NCBI GenBank assembly: GCA_009760855.2
Contig: WPIO01000034.1
Coordinates: forward strand, 2,059,001-2,123,000
Direction: 5' to 3'
DNA: 64,000 bases
Source of the DNA: Cristatella mucedo
Lineage: Eukaryota > Bryozoa > Phylactolaemata > Cristatellidae
Positions 10,039 through 32,250 of the stretch are shown piece after piece. Made by a program: the position numbers and the translations under genes. How positions within the stretch are numbered: the stretch's first letter is position 1; the number at the start of each line of letters is the position of its first letter. Below the pieces are notes generated by a model. It searched no databases and was not told the DNA's origin. It saw only the letters and a program-made list of their open reading frames with translations.

Positions 10039-10689
10039 CCTGCGCTTGCATATGCTGGAATCTCCTCTAGGAAGTACGTCAATTGACTAGAGATAGCATG
10101 CACAATTTCAGAACGCAAAATCGCACAAACGCAGGCCGTTCTTTATTGGCCAATGACAGCAGAAGTAATGGCTGTTCCATTTGAGACAGAAGCGCGGACT
10201 ATCTACTGCGAGGTATAAATGAGGTTTTTGAATCGGCCGACTGTTGCTCTTTATTTTGTTCCTAATGCAGCAGCCACCCAGCGCGACCAAAGCGCTGCGG
10301 CAGCAGCAGCCTACGTCGGTAGGGTTCAAGCGCAGCGGCGAAACGCAATAGCGCCAGTGCTTGCCGACCGCGCAGGGCAAACGCAAGTGAAGCCAGCGAG
10401 CCATTTGATCGCGCCCGCCGTTCCGTCTGGGTGCTGCCCAACTGTACGCAAACACGCCGACGGTAACGGCGGCATGGGTCAGCAATGAAGAGCTCCTTCC
10501 GGACTGAACTTTAACCTTCTTAATTTTCGAACCTTCTTCTCCCGACCGAACCTTCTTATAGCTAGTTGACGGACAGCGGCTTTGAACAATCCACCACTCG
10601 ACCGCCACGAGATGGGCAGCTGGGATCCGGCACGTCCAGCCGTAGCGTGCAGCTCGCGGGCGACGCAGGAAGAGCGAAAGAGCGCCGCC

Positions 10690-10815
10690 GCGCTGGGCCC
10701 AGTGGCTAAGGTGCTCGCCTCGAACCTCAAGGTCAAGTTGAATGCATTCGACGATCGACGTCGTGGGCTCGAGCGCCGGGACGATGCATGTGCGAAGCGC
10801 CTGACTGGAGCCCTT
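10690..10815 (+). mobile_element. SINE D copy, diverged
   Basis: The tRNA-like head CCCAGTGGCTAAGGTGCTCG, the B-box-like GTGGGCTCGAGC and the tail start GTGCGAAGCGCCTGA match SINE D copies elsewhere. It breaks off before the rest of the tail. Confidence 0.6.
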
Positions 10816-11114
10816 CGACCAGCCCCAAACCTGCCGCAACGAGGCCGACCCGAGAATTAATCGTTTCGCGCGGCTCCGTCTGACCGGATGGAGCCCTTCG
10901 ACCAGTCCCTCGAGCCGAGCGGCTTCCATGCCGCCGCCACTTTTGCACGGCCTCGCTCCCTTAATTCAGCGCTACCTACGCCGCGAACCGAGCAATCAGA
11001 GAGCAGCCAGCTACTTCTAATTTTCGGCAACTTGAGAGGCTAGCTAGCTAGCTAGCATATATTCGACTGCCACCAAACGCCATCTAAGCACACCGGGTAG
11101 AAATATCTATGTAT

Positions 11115-11645
11115 GTGCCATCTCTATCCGCCGAGCTGCACTCGTTCCCATTCAAGCAGCGCATTGATTTTAAGGTTCTAACGCTCACTTTTAGGTCCCT
11201 TCACTCTTTGGCTCCAGCCTACCAATCGAATCACCTCCCCCCCCCCCCACTAGGCTAAGCATCGTACCACCCGCTTTTCAGAATCAAATCGTTTACCTAT
11301 ACCTCGTGCGAACCTCAAATCCTTTGGTGACCGTGCCTTTTGTTCGTATGCTCTCAAAGCCTGGAACTCAGTCCGACTGACCTCATGACTGGACATTTAA
11401 GAAGAAGCTAAAAACGCATCACAGCATTTAGTAGGTCCATGTGATTCGTCCTTTGTGTGCTAACGCGTGCCGACACTGTGCATGCTGCCACTAGCCATAT
11501 TTGCATATTGACCCTATGTATGTCACTTCCAACCATGTTATGCTTGTTGACATTGAGCATGCTGCCACTAACCATTCGACCGTGCTTCCTGTACAGCATA
11601 AGTAAAGAGCGTAGAAAGAGATTCAGTTCTCTGAGGATGCTATAC
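11115..11645 (+). mobile_element. LINE B, 3' fragment
   Basis: The fragment contains the family's C-terminal words (TTTGGTGACCGTGCC, GCTCTCAAAGCCTGGAAC), then the 3' UTR words GTGCTAACGCGTGCCGACAC and TGCTGCCACTA and the terminal AGAGCGTAGAAAGAGATTC. Frames are broken. Confidence 0.75.
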
Positions 11646-11942
11646 GATGTATTTTATCATAGGTGGCTGACAAAAATATATAATCCAATTCACTCGGTAT
11701 TTTTTAGCGAAGCGGGTCCGAAATTCAATCAAATCCTATGGTGCGCCTGAATGCTGCAGCGGTCCGGCCCCACTTTATCGCTAGCGCGGTCTGCCTCCGA
11801 GTCTAAACCGTGGTTGCGTCCGGTTGATGAGTTTCCATCCCTCAAGTTCGCCAACGCCGCGAGAATCAGAAGTAAATTGCATGACGGGATAGCCTTTGTC
11901 GCTGTTGCCATAGTTAACACACCGCTATGTGACGGCGGCGCG

Positions 11943-22420
<10,478 letters not shown>

Positions 22421-22613
22421 CACGACGTTACCTTCGGCGGCGAGGCTGTGGCTTGGCGAGTGCGGCTGCGTAATCGGCGGCGCTGCTTTAGCGACTACGA
22501 GCGGCTGTCCGGTCTGCGCTGCCGCCGCTTTCTTAGAGAACTTCGCTTTCGTCGGTCACTGTTGCATCGTTACCGAAGCCTGCCGACTACCTCGGTGGAA
22601 TTTTTTTAATTGA

Positions 22614-22619
22614 AATAAA
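22614..22619 (+). terminator. Polyadenylation signal AATAAA of the kinase gene
   Basis: A canonical AATAAA lies 194 bases after the stop codon. It fits a 3' UTR of about 210-220 nt. Confidence 0.6.
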
Positions 22620-22839
22620 CAACATCCGGCAGAGTCGCTGGCTACGAATCGTCACAGGTGCGAGTTTTAATCGTCGATGGTGAATGGTCAACGCAAAACT
22701 TATTCTCGCCCCGTAAGGGTGCCGGAGCCCTGCTAGAGAAAGGCCGTGGGCGAACGCTAGGGTAGAATCGATTTACTCCAGAAGTGCGAAGGCAGCGGCA
22801 GACGATTGCGATTACCGAGATTACAGCTGAATCGCAAAT

Positions 22840-23005
22840 ATAATGCATTTGCATACTGCCCTAAGAGAACTTAATCTCTATTCAGGCGTTTCACAAATGG
22901 CATGGAGTTTGAGCCCACAACACCGATTGTCAAATACTAAGTCATTAGCCTTTGCTTCGGTTCGATGCGAGCATCCTTAACCAGTGATCCAAACCACTGT
23001 GGCTG
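22840..23005 (-). mobile_element. SINE D copy
   Basis: The minus-strand copy shows the tail CCTAAGAGAACTTAATCTC, then TTTGAGCCCACAACACC and the tRNA-like head CCTTAACCAGTGATCC. Confidence 0.65.
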
Positions 23006-23199
23006 GCATAAGCTACACAGCTCCACAAGCACGCTTCCTAAAATGCGCGGCTTGAAGGTTTCCAATCATCAATTAAACTCGTATGTAGCGTTACAACCAT
23101 ATGCACTGCGTTGCAGCAGTAAGTGTGCTTAATAAAAAAAAAGCTGCACGTTATTTTGAGATCAGCCACGTAGTTTGCGCCTCTAAGAAAGGAAAAATA

Positions 23200-23335
23200 A
23201 GGCCTGCAGGCAGTGGCAGATATCCGGCACAGGAAGATGCGGAAATCCTTGCATAGAAAGATCCAGAAATCTGCCGTAGGAGCAGCCAGAAGTCTGGCAG
23301 GAAGGTCCGGAAGTCTGACGTAGGAAGTGCCAAAG
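23200..23335. repeat. Degenerate ~25-bp tandem repeat
   Basis: Variants of GGAAGATCCGGAAATCTGCC recur about every 22-27 bp. Units are diverged. Confidence 0.5.
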
Positions 23336-23721
23336 GTCGAGCCTAGGAAGCCGAGCCATTTGCTCTCACCACGGTTGCTGGCAAGCAGCAGTAACTGCTT
23401 CGATTGCAAGTCGTATACAATCAAAGTGTATGAGCCAATAGTTTACACCCATGAAACAAACCACTGGCAACCCCAGTGCTGCATTATCGTGAGGCCCGAT
23501 TATCAGCCGATCTAGTGGCAAATCCAACACAGCAGGTGAGCCCAGCCTACTGCCTGGCAACGACCCGGATTATCAAGTGCTCGAATCTTACCTAAATCAT
23601 TTTTCTGTATTTGACTTTATTCAAAGCGGCGCGTTCGCTGAGCTGTTACAGCGGGAAGCTCCTGGGCTTCATGGTCAGTTTCTTTCTGTTGTAGAGTGTG
23701 TCATACGAGCTGTATCTATGT

Positions 23722-23895
23722 AATAATAATAATAATAATAATATTGCACTTGATAAAGCGCCCTCAGAGAACTTAATCTCTTTCTAGGCGCTTTACATTT
23801 GCTGCAAAGTGATACGCAATAGAATAGTAAGTAAAATCATGCTTGAAAAACAAACAAAATGAATAACATGGTTAGGGGTTACATGCACTGGGTCA
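23722..23895 (-). mobile_element. LINE B 3' end with (AAT)n tail
   Basis: It starts with (AAT)n, then CCTCAGAGAACTTAATCTC and TTTCTAGGCGCTTTACATTT. It is truncated within the 3' UTR. Confidence 0.8.
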
Positions 23896-23959
23896 TGTAG
23901 TGTAGATATATCTATGTAGTATGTAGAGTCATACGAGCCACTTCTATTGATTTTCGGCA

Positions 23960-24140
23960 GTAAAGAGGCTTGTGAAATTCCATTAAATTTTGAGGGTCAA
24001 ACTAAATAAAAACTTGTATGATGAGGAATTAAAACCGTAGGTGCGCCCCGTTCTTTTGAACATTGCAGGCGGATCACGTTTTAAACGAGCTGAAGCATTC
24101 TCTGGGCTGGCCCCACTGAGGCCATTCATTTCAGAATGAC
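23960..24140. repeat. Single monomer of the ~150-180 bp satellite-like repeat
   Basis: GCAGGCGGATCACGTTTTAA followed by CATTCTCTGGGCTGGCC and GAGGCCATTC matches monomers at 28.5-29.1 and 34.8-35.5 kb. Confidence 0.5.
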
Positions 24141-25447
24141 ATTCCGTGGTCACAAAAAATGGTGCTCTGCTTTCCCATAAATAAGCACAACGACTTGAAT
24201 GCCTTATACATAAATAATAAATTTCATTAGCGTTTAGGCTTTCGATTTGGAAAGAAAATTATGCTGCTGTCTGCTGGGCATGGTTGCTCGATGCTGGCAA
24301 GCTACTGTAGGTACTAAGCATTTACAGCTGACCAATCTAAATCGAATTGCTTTTTAAGTTCGTTCAGCGTCCAAATGATAAAATGAAAAAGATCCCTGGT
24401 AATTTAGATTGGTGAATTCGGATGGCAAGCAATGCATGTGTGGCCGGAGAGCAAATGTCAGCAGCCTGATGTTTGGCGGATATAGACAGCAGCAGCCGGT
24501 AGCAACAATAGCAAGGCTAGCGACAGCATCAAACGGCTTACGTAAGAGCACTAAAAGTACCGTTCTCACACGCTGACCTCGCGAGTAACTCTCGGTCCGA
24601 CGTCAAAGAGATGTGGCCATTCCCTATTATCCTACTCTACGATACTAAAGAGACTAAAACGTTCGCCAAGTGAGGGAGTTCAATGAAGCTGTTCACAATT
24701 TTAACCTCTTAATTTAAGTCTTACTTCGGAGCGGCTGCTGTCTACATCTGCAAGCAGGTCAGTGACCACACGCCAGATTATGCACAGCATGGCACGAAGT
24801 ATTTGACAACTGTGGTGGTGAATGTGTTATATCAACCACAGAACCCTCCCAAGTTCAGCCCGAACTATTTAAATTCTCTTATGAAGACTTGCTGCTTACA
24901 TCATGAACTATGGAACGCCAACCCATGTCAAGCATGGCTGAGAGAGGTACGCAGTGGTTTGTCTTACATCCCAAGGATCCCAATTTTATTGGAAAATAAT
25001 TTTCCTTTTCTACTATGAAAAGTATTTCAATTAATTGATATATTCATACAATAATGTCCGTTAGTGTATCAAGTCTTTTGCCATACTATCCGTGCGTGCA
25101 ATCTCTTTGCATCGTCCCTCTACTCTTTAGGCGATCTGGGGCGAGAAACCAACTGCTGCTGGCCAATTGTGCCATATATTCGGCCAGTTGTTGAATACCT
25201 GAAATGTAGTGTCCCAAAAACTGGAACACAAGATCAATCTAACGTTGATCCCACAGGCAATGCAGCTTAATAGCTGCGATTAACAAAGGCCGTATAATAA
25301 TTGCATTACTGAAAATCAGTAAGTTGTGCTGAGGTCATCATACAGGCTTAGAAAGTAGCATTAGGCAATTCTTGCGGTATTATTATTATTACTATTAGTA
25401 TTATTACTATTATATTAACGTATCGTACCTATGTGAGGCCATAGGTC
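24141..25447. other. Spacer, nothing recognised
   Basis: AT-rich sequence with short open frames lacking family resemblance; (TTA)n at 25377-25415. Confidence 0.4.
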
Positions 25448-25607
25448 ACCGTAATGGCTCACTAGGTAGGGCGGTTGCTTGTCACGACCTTGGCCCCGTG
25501 GGTTCGAATCCTGTGGTGGGCGATCCTTTATCGCCGCTGCAAGCGGTGGTGAGAGCCGTCAAGGCTCTTCTGTCGCTAAACAAAAAGAGGCTGTTAAATC
25601 AGCTTGT
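25448..25607 (+). mobile_element. SINE C copy
   Basis: Head TAATGGCTCACTAGGTAGGG, B box GTGGGTTCGAATCC, body CGCCGCTGCAAGCGGTGGTG, tail AAAAAGAGGCTGTTAAATCA. Confidence 0.8.
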
Positions 25608-25984
25608 ATCGTATTATTAGGTCAATAATAACCAGTTTACCCAAAGAAGGACACACACACATATAGACCGGATGCGAACACACTTTTTTGTCGATGGGAC
25701 GTGGTTACATGCGCCCTACGTGTACGCAAAGAAGAGAACACGGTAACACAAATGACCGTGCATGAAGTGATCAGTCGTGTGCACGCGCGTAAACGCACAA
25801 AGAAGCTCGGTATTTACATTCTCACGCATGGAAGAAAATCTGGCGGCTGTGCCAGTGCTTTGATCAGGTACAGAACTCGTACTAGGTTGTGGATCTGGGA
25901 GGTCAGAAAGTATTGGTCCCCCCCCCCCTAGAGCGTGGCAGCGACCTGGGCTGCCCCCAACGCCCCCTCCCGACTGTCACTAAC

Positions 25985-26560
25985 CACGAAATCTCTATTA
26001 AAGTAAGCGAGAAAGTTCGTCACGCTGCAAGATGTTCCACATTTAAAAGGAAAGCACACGTTCCACATTTAAAAGGAACCTAAAAACACACCGATTTAGG
26101 AAAGCATTTAGTGGGTCCCAGTGATTCGTCCTTAATGTGCTTATGCGTGCTGATACTGTGCATGCTGCCACTAACCACATTTGCATGCTGACCCTGTGCA
26201 TGTCACCCCTAACCAAATTATTTATTTCGTCTGTTTTTCAAGTATGATTTTACTTACCATTCAATTGCATTTCACTTTACAGCAAATGTAAAGCGCCTAG
26301 AGAGAGACTAAGTTCTCTGAGGGCGCTTTATCAAGTGAATTATTATTATTATTATTAATATTATTATAAGATGGTGCACTTGAGTCACGTGGCAAGATAG
26401 CACACTTTCGTCAAGTGGCAAGATGGCGACGAGATTTCTTCTGCTAACAAACTACTATGACAGGGTGAAGCGAATCCACGGACAGCGAGCTGCTCGGTGC
26501 ATCTAAATTCCAATCGATAAGCAGCCGCCGAGTTCGAGCAACGCTGATTTTGCCGTAAAA
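25985..26560 (+). repeat. Element E, split by a LINE B insertion
   Basis: The left part (GCGAGAAAGTTCGTCACGCT near 26008) and right part (from about 26365, CACGTGGCAAGATAGC onward to TCCAATCGATAAGC) match consecutive parts of the copy at 3049-3240. LINE B occupies about 26040-26362. Confidence 0.6.
26040..26362 (+). mobile_element. LINE B 3' end inserted in element E
   Basis: The words CACATTTAAAAGGAACC, GTGCTTATGCGTGCTGA, TGTAAAGCGCCTAGAGAGAG and GGGCGCTTTATCAAGTG lead to an (ATT)n tail. Confidence 0.8.
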
Positions 26561-26675
26561 CTTTCATTAATTGCTGGTCAGGCACCGTGGATATGAAACA
26601 TCGTGCGGGCCTCTCTTTCTCCGGCAACATAAAAACGTGTCAGGTCCTTCTCCTCCTGAAATGAAAATCCTGGCT

Positions 26676-27118
26676 CCGTCGCTTCTTTCTCCGCTCCGTC
26701 ACTTCTTGCTCCGCTCCGTCGCTTCTTGCTCCGCTCCGTCGCTTCTCGCTCCGCTCCGTCGCTTCTCGCTCCGCTCCGTCGCTTCTCGCTCCGCTCCGCT
26801 CCGTCGCTTCTCGCTCCGCTCCGTCGCTTCTCGCTCCGCTCCGTCGCTTCTCGCTCCGCTCCGTCGCTTCTCGCTCCGCTCCGTCGCTTCTCGCTCCGCT
26901 CCGCTCCGTCGCTTCTCGCTCCGCTCCGCCGCTTCTCGCTCCGCTCCGTCGCTTCTCGCTCCGCTCCGCCGCTTCTTGCTCCGCTCCGTCGCTTCTTGCT
27001 CCGCTCCGCCGCTTCTTGCTCCGCTCCGCCGCTTCTTGCTCCGCTCCGCCGCTTCTTGCTCCGCTCCGCCGCTTCTTGCTCCGCTCCGCCGCTTCTTGCT
27101 CCGCTCCGCCGCTTCTTG
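26676..27118. repeat. 20-bp tandem array (CTTCTYGCTCCGCTCCGYCG)n
   Basis: About twenty-two units of 20 bp with occasional 5-bp CCGCT additions. Variants are regionally grouped: CTTCTCGCT centrally, CTTCTTGCT with CCGCCG to the right. Several frames stay open because 20-bp units without stops repeat every 60 bp; no flanking exon or splice site supports coding. Confidence 0.9.
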
Positions 27119-27240
27119 CCATCATCCAAGTGAGTGAGGTCCGTAGCTTCGATGCTTGCGCTCGTTTGAGAAGGTGTTTCCTGACAGCCAGCCCAGGCGT
27201 CGCGGTTGCTATCTCGTAAATGAAACAAATTAAAATACTA

Positions 27241-27405
27241 TCTGATTTAACAGCCTCTTTGAAACTGCGACAGAAGAGCCTTTACGGCTATCGCCACCGC
27301 TTGCAGTGGCGATAAAGGATCGCCCACCGCAGAACTCGAACCCACGGCCTGGGGAGCGAGGTTGTAAAAAGCAGCCGCCTTGCCTAGTGTGCCATCACGG
27401 CTATT
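27241..27405 (-). mobile_element. SINE C copy
   Basis: Minus-strand copy with AGAACTCGAACCCACGGCCT (B box) and GCCTAGTGTGCCATCACGGC (A-box side). Confidence 0.8.
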
Positions 27406-27562
27406 CGCCTGGCATAGAAGGCTTCCTATGAAGAGCGAGTGCCTGGCGGTTTCTCTCGTGCAATGTACGTGGGGCGTGGAAACAATTATGCGTGCGGTGC
27501 TGAAAAGGTTTGCTACAAGAGCCAACACTGACCCGCACTTAATTTTGGGCTCTGGCATATTG

Positions 27563-27774
<212 letters not shown>

Positions 27775-28049
27775 CTTGTGTTGCAGAGAACATTCCCTTA
27801 TCAGACCAACAGTTGTTTACGATAATGACCCGCCAGCTACTCGGTTATTAACGACGCAGCGCAGAGAATTAGTGCATACACAGAGTATCTGGAGAAGCAC
27901 AAGCCCCTAGGAATTCCGAACATAAGAGTGCAATTTCATTACTTGCAGCATCGTCTGCAACAGTCTATTGCGATTGCAATCAGAGCTTTATAAAGCATAT
28001 TTTTAGTAAGGTGAGTAAGTCGTAGTACGAAAGGCTTACGCAAGCTGTT

Positions 28050-29092
28050 AAGCCAGCCATTAGGCAATTCTCGGAGAGTACGCGAATTTGCGCGTGCACT
28101 AAACTTTGAGGAAAAACTAAAACACTTTTGTCTAGAACTTTGAGTTAAAACTGTAGCTTTTCTTCCAACTCTCTTTAAAATATCAAGTGTATCACCGTTT
28201 GAAAATTCTAGGTAACAGACAAAGCCGATGCACGCCATTTGCGTAACAGATGTGATGAATTGCATATATTTAATTCATGTGTATAGCGCCCTAAGAGAAC
28301 TTAATCTCCTATTAGGCGCTTCACATTTGTCACGGGGCTCGAGCCCATGACCTCGGCCAGACCTTGGTCGGGGCGAGAACCTTAACCACTGGGTCAAACC
28401 AGCGCGGTATGACATTGTGTGAGTAAGCCAGAAATGTAGACGTAAATAATAACGAACCAAAAAGCGCCCTCCAACTCACCTCTAGATCTGGAAGCTTCGC
28501 GTGGATAGCGGTTGGAAATTCCCGAGCCACTCGCTGAGCTAGGCCGGGCAGGGCCATTCAAGGCTATTTTTTCGTGAACGCACGTGCGAAATTCCGTTAA
28601 ACTATTTCTGGATAAACCCTAAACACTGTTGTCTGAGATATTGAAAAATAATCCCAGTTTGAGAAGCATACTCAGGAAACGGCAAGTAGATTGCATTTCG
28701 AAATTACCGGAGCGCTGGCTGGGGCGGGTTGTTGGATGTTATTAGCAAGAGATTACGCATGATGACCAAATGCGTGAAAGACTGTTTTAAAGTTAACCGG
28801 AACTACTGCTGTCTTTAAAGTGGAACAAATTCCTTGGCTTCATTAGGCATATTCTGAATTGGCAAATGGATTGCCGTTTGTAAGTGCCGGGCAACTCTCC
28901 TGTCCAGGCCTTTGGAGGCCATTTGCATGTGGACGGTCACGTTCAGTTTTATGAAATTTTGAGAGTAAACCGAAATATCACTTTTTATAACTATGAATAT
29001 AAACCGGGATTTTGCATCGCTTCTTTTGGGAATTGCAGGCGGAAAGTGCCGGAGCACCAGGGCACCCGATAAGGGCAATTTGCAAGAGAACA
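28050..29092. repeat. Satellite-like array (~175-183 bp monomers) with SINE D inserted
   Basis: Core words recur at about 28510, 28682, 28862 and 29035: a GGCAARTRGATTGC-like motif, then CGAAATTNCCG and GAGCCACTCGCTGAGC-like words, then GNGAACGCACGTGCGAAATT. The monomers are strongly diverged. A SINE D interrupts the left part. Confidence 0.55.
28265..28420 (-). mobile_element. SINE D copy
   Basis: A good copy: tail CCTAAGAGAACTTAATCTCC, B box GGGGCTCGAGCCCATGACC, head CCTTAACCACTGGGTCAAAC. Confidence 0.8.
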
Positions 29093-29603
29093 GGAATGTA
29101 ATGTAACGTATCTCCGTCAGTAACTCCACAAAGTCATAAAGACCATGTGGGTGTTACGCAGGAGAGTTTTGTATAGCGCACTCACAGCCTAAGCGGCTTT
29201 CGGTACGCATTCGGTAGCCAACAGACTTTGTCTCACGCAACAAAGAGAAAGTGGGAAGCATAGCAGAGTCAGGAGAGCAGTTGAGGTAGTGAGTAGCATT
29301 GAAGTCGCAGTTCAGGACCGCTGAAAAAGATATGCCATAGTCGGCAGTTGGAGAGTAGTTGTCGTTGCGTAAGAATTGTGGAAGCGAGTTGCACAGTCTA
29401 GGACCTGCAGAGCTAAAGCTTCTGTCGCCAACGGTCTTTAAGCGGAGGAATGGGACAGCTAATTTATTGTCCACACAGGACCTGAGGGTGCGAACAGGCT
29501 GAATCTGATGCAACAGTTCAGCTAGGAACGAAGGAGCCAAGCCGTGGCGGGCCTTGTGGGTCAGCGTAAGAACTTTGCTCTGTATCCTTTGCTCAACCGG
29601 CAA

Positions 29604-30842
29604 CTATTCTAGCTCTTTCAGCAAAGGAGACACGTGCTCAAACCGCTGGGACTTGAAGACCAGCCTTGCAGCCATATTCATAGTCCGCTGTAGTGGCATA
29701 ATAGCTTTCTTTGGCAGCCCAGCCAAAAGGGAATTACAATAATCAAGCCGAGACAGAACTAAAGAGCTAGTTAAATTTTTTACAAGCCACTGTGGGAGAC
29801 AGCTTCTAATCTTGGATAGGGATCGGAGGTGATGGCTAGCTGTAGAGGCAGTCTTCTGAATGAAGCTTTTGAAATTGAGGCAGCTGTCGAACACGACACC
29901 TAGATTACGAGCACGTGATGAAAGTCGCACAATAGCATCACCTATTAGAACAGCAAAGCCTTTTAATCGAGCTACACGCTTAGGGTGTCCTATGAGCAGC
30001 AGTTTGGTTTTATCGTCATTTAATTTCAGGAAGTTTTCCGACATCCAGGATCGAATATCGGCAAGGCAAGCATTCAGTTTCTCAGTTGCTGCAGCAGATT
30101 CCGACGGTTTAAATGACAAATACAACTGAGTATCGTCAGCATAGAAGTGATATCCTATTCCATGGGCCTTATTCACTTTTCCAAGAGGTTGTGTATAAAT
30201 GGAGAACAGCAAGGGACCGAGTACAGACCCTTGAGGGACTCCACAGGTGACCCTTCTCATGTCTGACACCTGACCCCCCCACGACACGGATTGAACACGA
30301 TCAGACAAGTATGATTTAAACCACGCCAGTGCTTCGTCTGCCAGACCGATCATTGTTCTCAATCGTTCAAGCAGAACTTCGTGATCAATGGTGTCGAAGG
30401 CAGCTGACAGATCTAGCAGAGCTAGGGCAGTGACATTCCCGTCATCGTTGCCACGTAGAATGTCATTGTTAACACGGAGGAGAGCAGTTTCAGTAGAGTG
30501 CTGCCTCTTGAACCCTGATTGAAATGTTTCTGACATTCCATTATTTTCAATATGTTCAACTAGCTGCTTAGCAACAATTTTTTCAAGAATCTTTGATAAG
30601 AACGGAAGAAGGGAAACCGGACAATAGTTTGCTAGGACCTCTGTGTCTAATCCAGGCTTTTTAAGAATAGGTCCAACGATTGCCGATTTGAAGGACTTGG
30701 GGACGAACCCTTTTCCCAAAGAAGCATTAAAAATCTTGGTTATGGCAGGGCTAAGTTGGTCTGCAAGTGAAGACCACAGATATGAAGGTATAGGGTCTTC
30801 AGGAGATGAGCTTTTTTTGCTAGACCTTATTAAGGCAGCCAC
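29604..30842 (-). pseudogene. LINE A reverse transcriptase ORF (one internal stop at its end)
   Basis: The frame is open for 412 codons. The RT palm motifs LLDLSAAFDTID, PQGSVLGPLLF and YADD are intact, as is the thumb-region word DYCNSLL. In-frame sequence continues for 149 further codons to about 29154 after a single nonsense codon. Confidence 0.85.
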
Positions 30843-31142
30843 ATCACAGGCAGAAACATCGGAGAACCTTTTAAGAAAAGGTCACAGGTTGAGGAACGGC
30901 GATTGCTTTGGTCGGAGGGGGCTTAATGGAGGCACGAATGTGCACAATTTTTTCAGTAAAGAAGGCTGAAAACTTTTCGGCTGAGCCCTTAATATCTGGG
31001 GAGTCAGACCTGACAGCATTGGCCAGTAAATGGTTTACTGTCTTATAAATCTGTTTAGTGTCCGAGTGGCAGGAATTCAGCTTTCTAATGAAAAAAGAAG
31101 CCCTGGTTTTTTAAGCTTTCGGGTGTGAACTCGAAGGAAGTC

Positions 31143-31850
31143 TTAAAAATTGACTAGGTCTGCCTCAGACCCCGATTTCTTGAAACGACGTTCCAGCCTG
31201 CGCTTAACACGGCGCATCTTAAGGAGTTTTTTTGTAAATTGAAAGCAATCTCGACGACTTTGAACACGGATAGAGCGAACGGGAGCATGCTTGTCAAGAG
31301 CACTCCTGAGTGTCATGTTCATCGCATCTGTGAGGGTATCGAGGCTGCCGGTCGAGTCTGAATGCAGATCAAGAAGGCCTGCATCCCAAACAGATTTCAA
31401 AAACTTGTCCGCGTAAATGCTTTGTAAGTTACGTCGTTTGGCAAATTCGACATTGCCCTGTAAGTACGAGGGAGCAGGAACAGTAAACGAGACTGAACAA
31501 TGATCTGAGAGGGTCATTGGGCACACCACAAAGTCAGTGGGCAGGACATCCTTAGTGATCACGAGATCTAGAATGTGGCCACCGACGTGGGTGCTATGGT
31601 GTTGGGCCAAACCAAAATTCTCCAGACAGTCAAGAAATGAGCGGACCTGGCTGTTGCTAGGGTTTTCAACGTGAATATTGAAGTCTCCTACAATCAGTAA
31701 CGGCCTGTCACACACAAATATTTTAGCGAGGAACTCTGAAAACTCCTCTACAAACAAGTTTGTGCATAAACCCGAAGCCAAGCTGTATACAGTGTGGAGC
31801 AAAGAGCACAGCTCTGAAAAGCTGACTCTGGCTAGCGGACCACAGTTCAA
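31143..31850 (-). pseudogene. LINE A endonuclease-region ORF, 5' truncated
   Basis: Carries GDFNIHV and SDHCSVSFTV, two late motifs of apurinic-type LINE endonucleases. The upstream catalytic part is absent. Confidence 0.8.
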
Positions 31851-31990
31851 AATTGGCAGGCCACTCTCTGGGCGATGCCCTTATAGGCCTTTAATGTGCA
31901 TCGTCGGGCACTGACGGTCCCGTTTTCTCTTGTGGCTCAGGAGCACGTTCGGACTGGGCTTTTAAACGAGGCAAAAAATTTCTCATTCAA

Positions 31991-32250
31991 CTCAATCCGA
32001 CCAGTTAGTCACCAAGATGTCACAAAACTTCCGATGGACAGCTGTCTAGACGCTCTTGAAATCTGCCCACAGCCCGATTGGGGGGGGGTGGCCGGGCAGC
32101 TCCACTTGGTCCAATATGCTAGCGTGCTGGTGGCCAAGCGTAGTTTCAGCCGCCAGCTTCGGCCGGTCGCTGTGGCGGCCAAGCCGCGGCGCCATCCACT
32201 CGTTCTGAAAAGGCAATCGATCTGAAAAGGCACACAATCGATCGAATATT
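31991..32250. other. Junction between LINE A and LINE B
   Basis: GC-rich stretch with a G8 run at 32080. Nothing recognised apart from possible LINE 5' remnants. Confidence 0.3.

Larger units (their letters stand above)
8876..11114. other. Spacer between FAM78-like copy 2 and the kinase gene
   Basis: The first part (to about 9650) is very GC-rich, with a G10 run near 9191 and Ala-coding GCG repeats. An open frame there has no family resemblance. A (TG)n/(GTGC)n tract lies at 9966-10038 and a SINE D at about 10690-10815. (GCTA)n fills 11039-11056. No gene is supported. Confidence 0.5.
29094..31990 (-). mobile_element. LINE A, longest copy (CR1/L2-type non-LTR retrotransposon)
   Basis: The minus strand encodes, in order, an endonuclease C-terminal part (31143-31850; LLIVGDFNIHV, HILDLVITKD, SDHCSV), a linker, and a reverse transcriptase (29604-30842; [46 protein letters not shown]). 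The C-terminal extension continues in the same frame after one stop codon near 29602 (TAG in place of the Trp codon seen in the 39-kb copy), then the 3' UTR and the ATTAC-like tail. The N-terminal endonuclease is missing and a frame break separates the two coding parts. The element is non-autonomous. Confidence 0.88.

Noticed and set aside
26578-27228. Long frames on both strands through the 20-bp array (216 and 188 codons)
   Set aside because: The tandem unit simply lacks stop codons in several frames; no flanking splice sites or start context support a protein.
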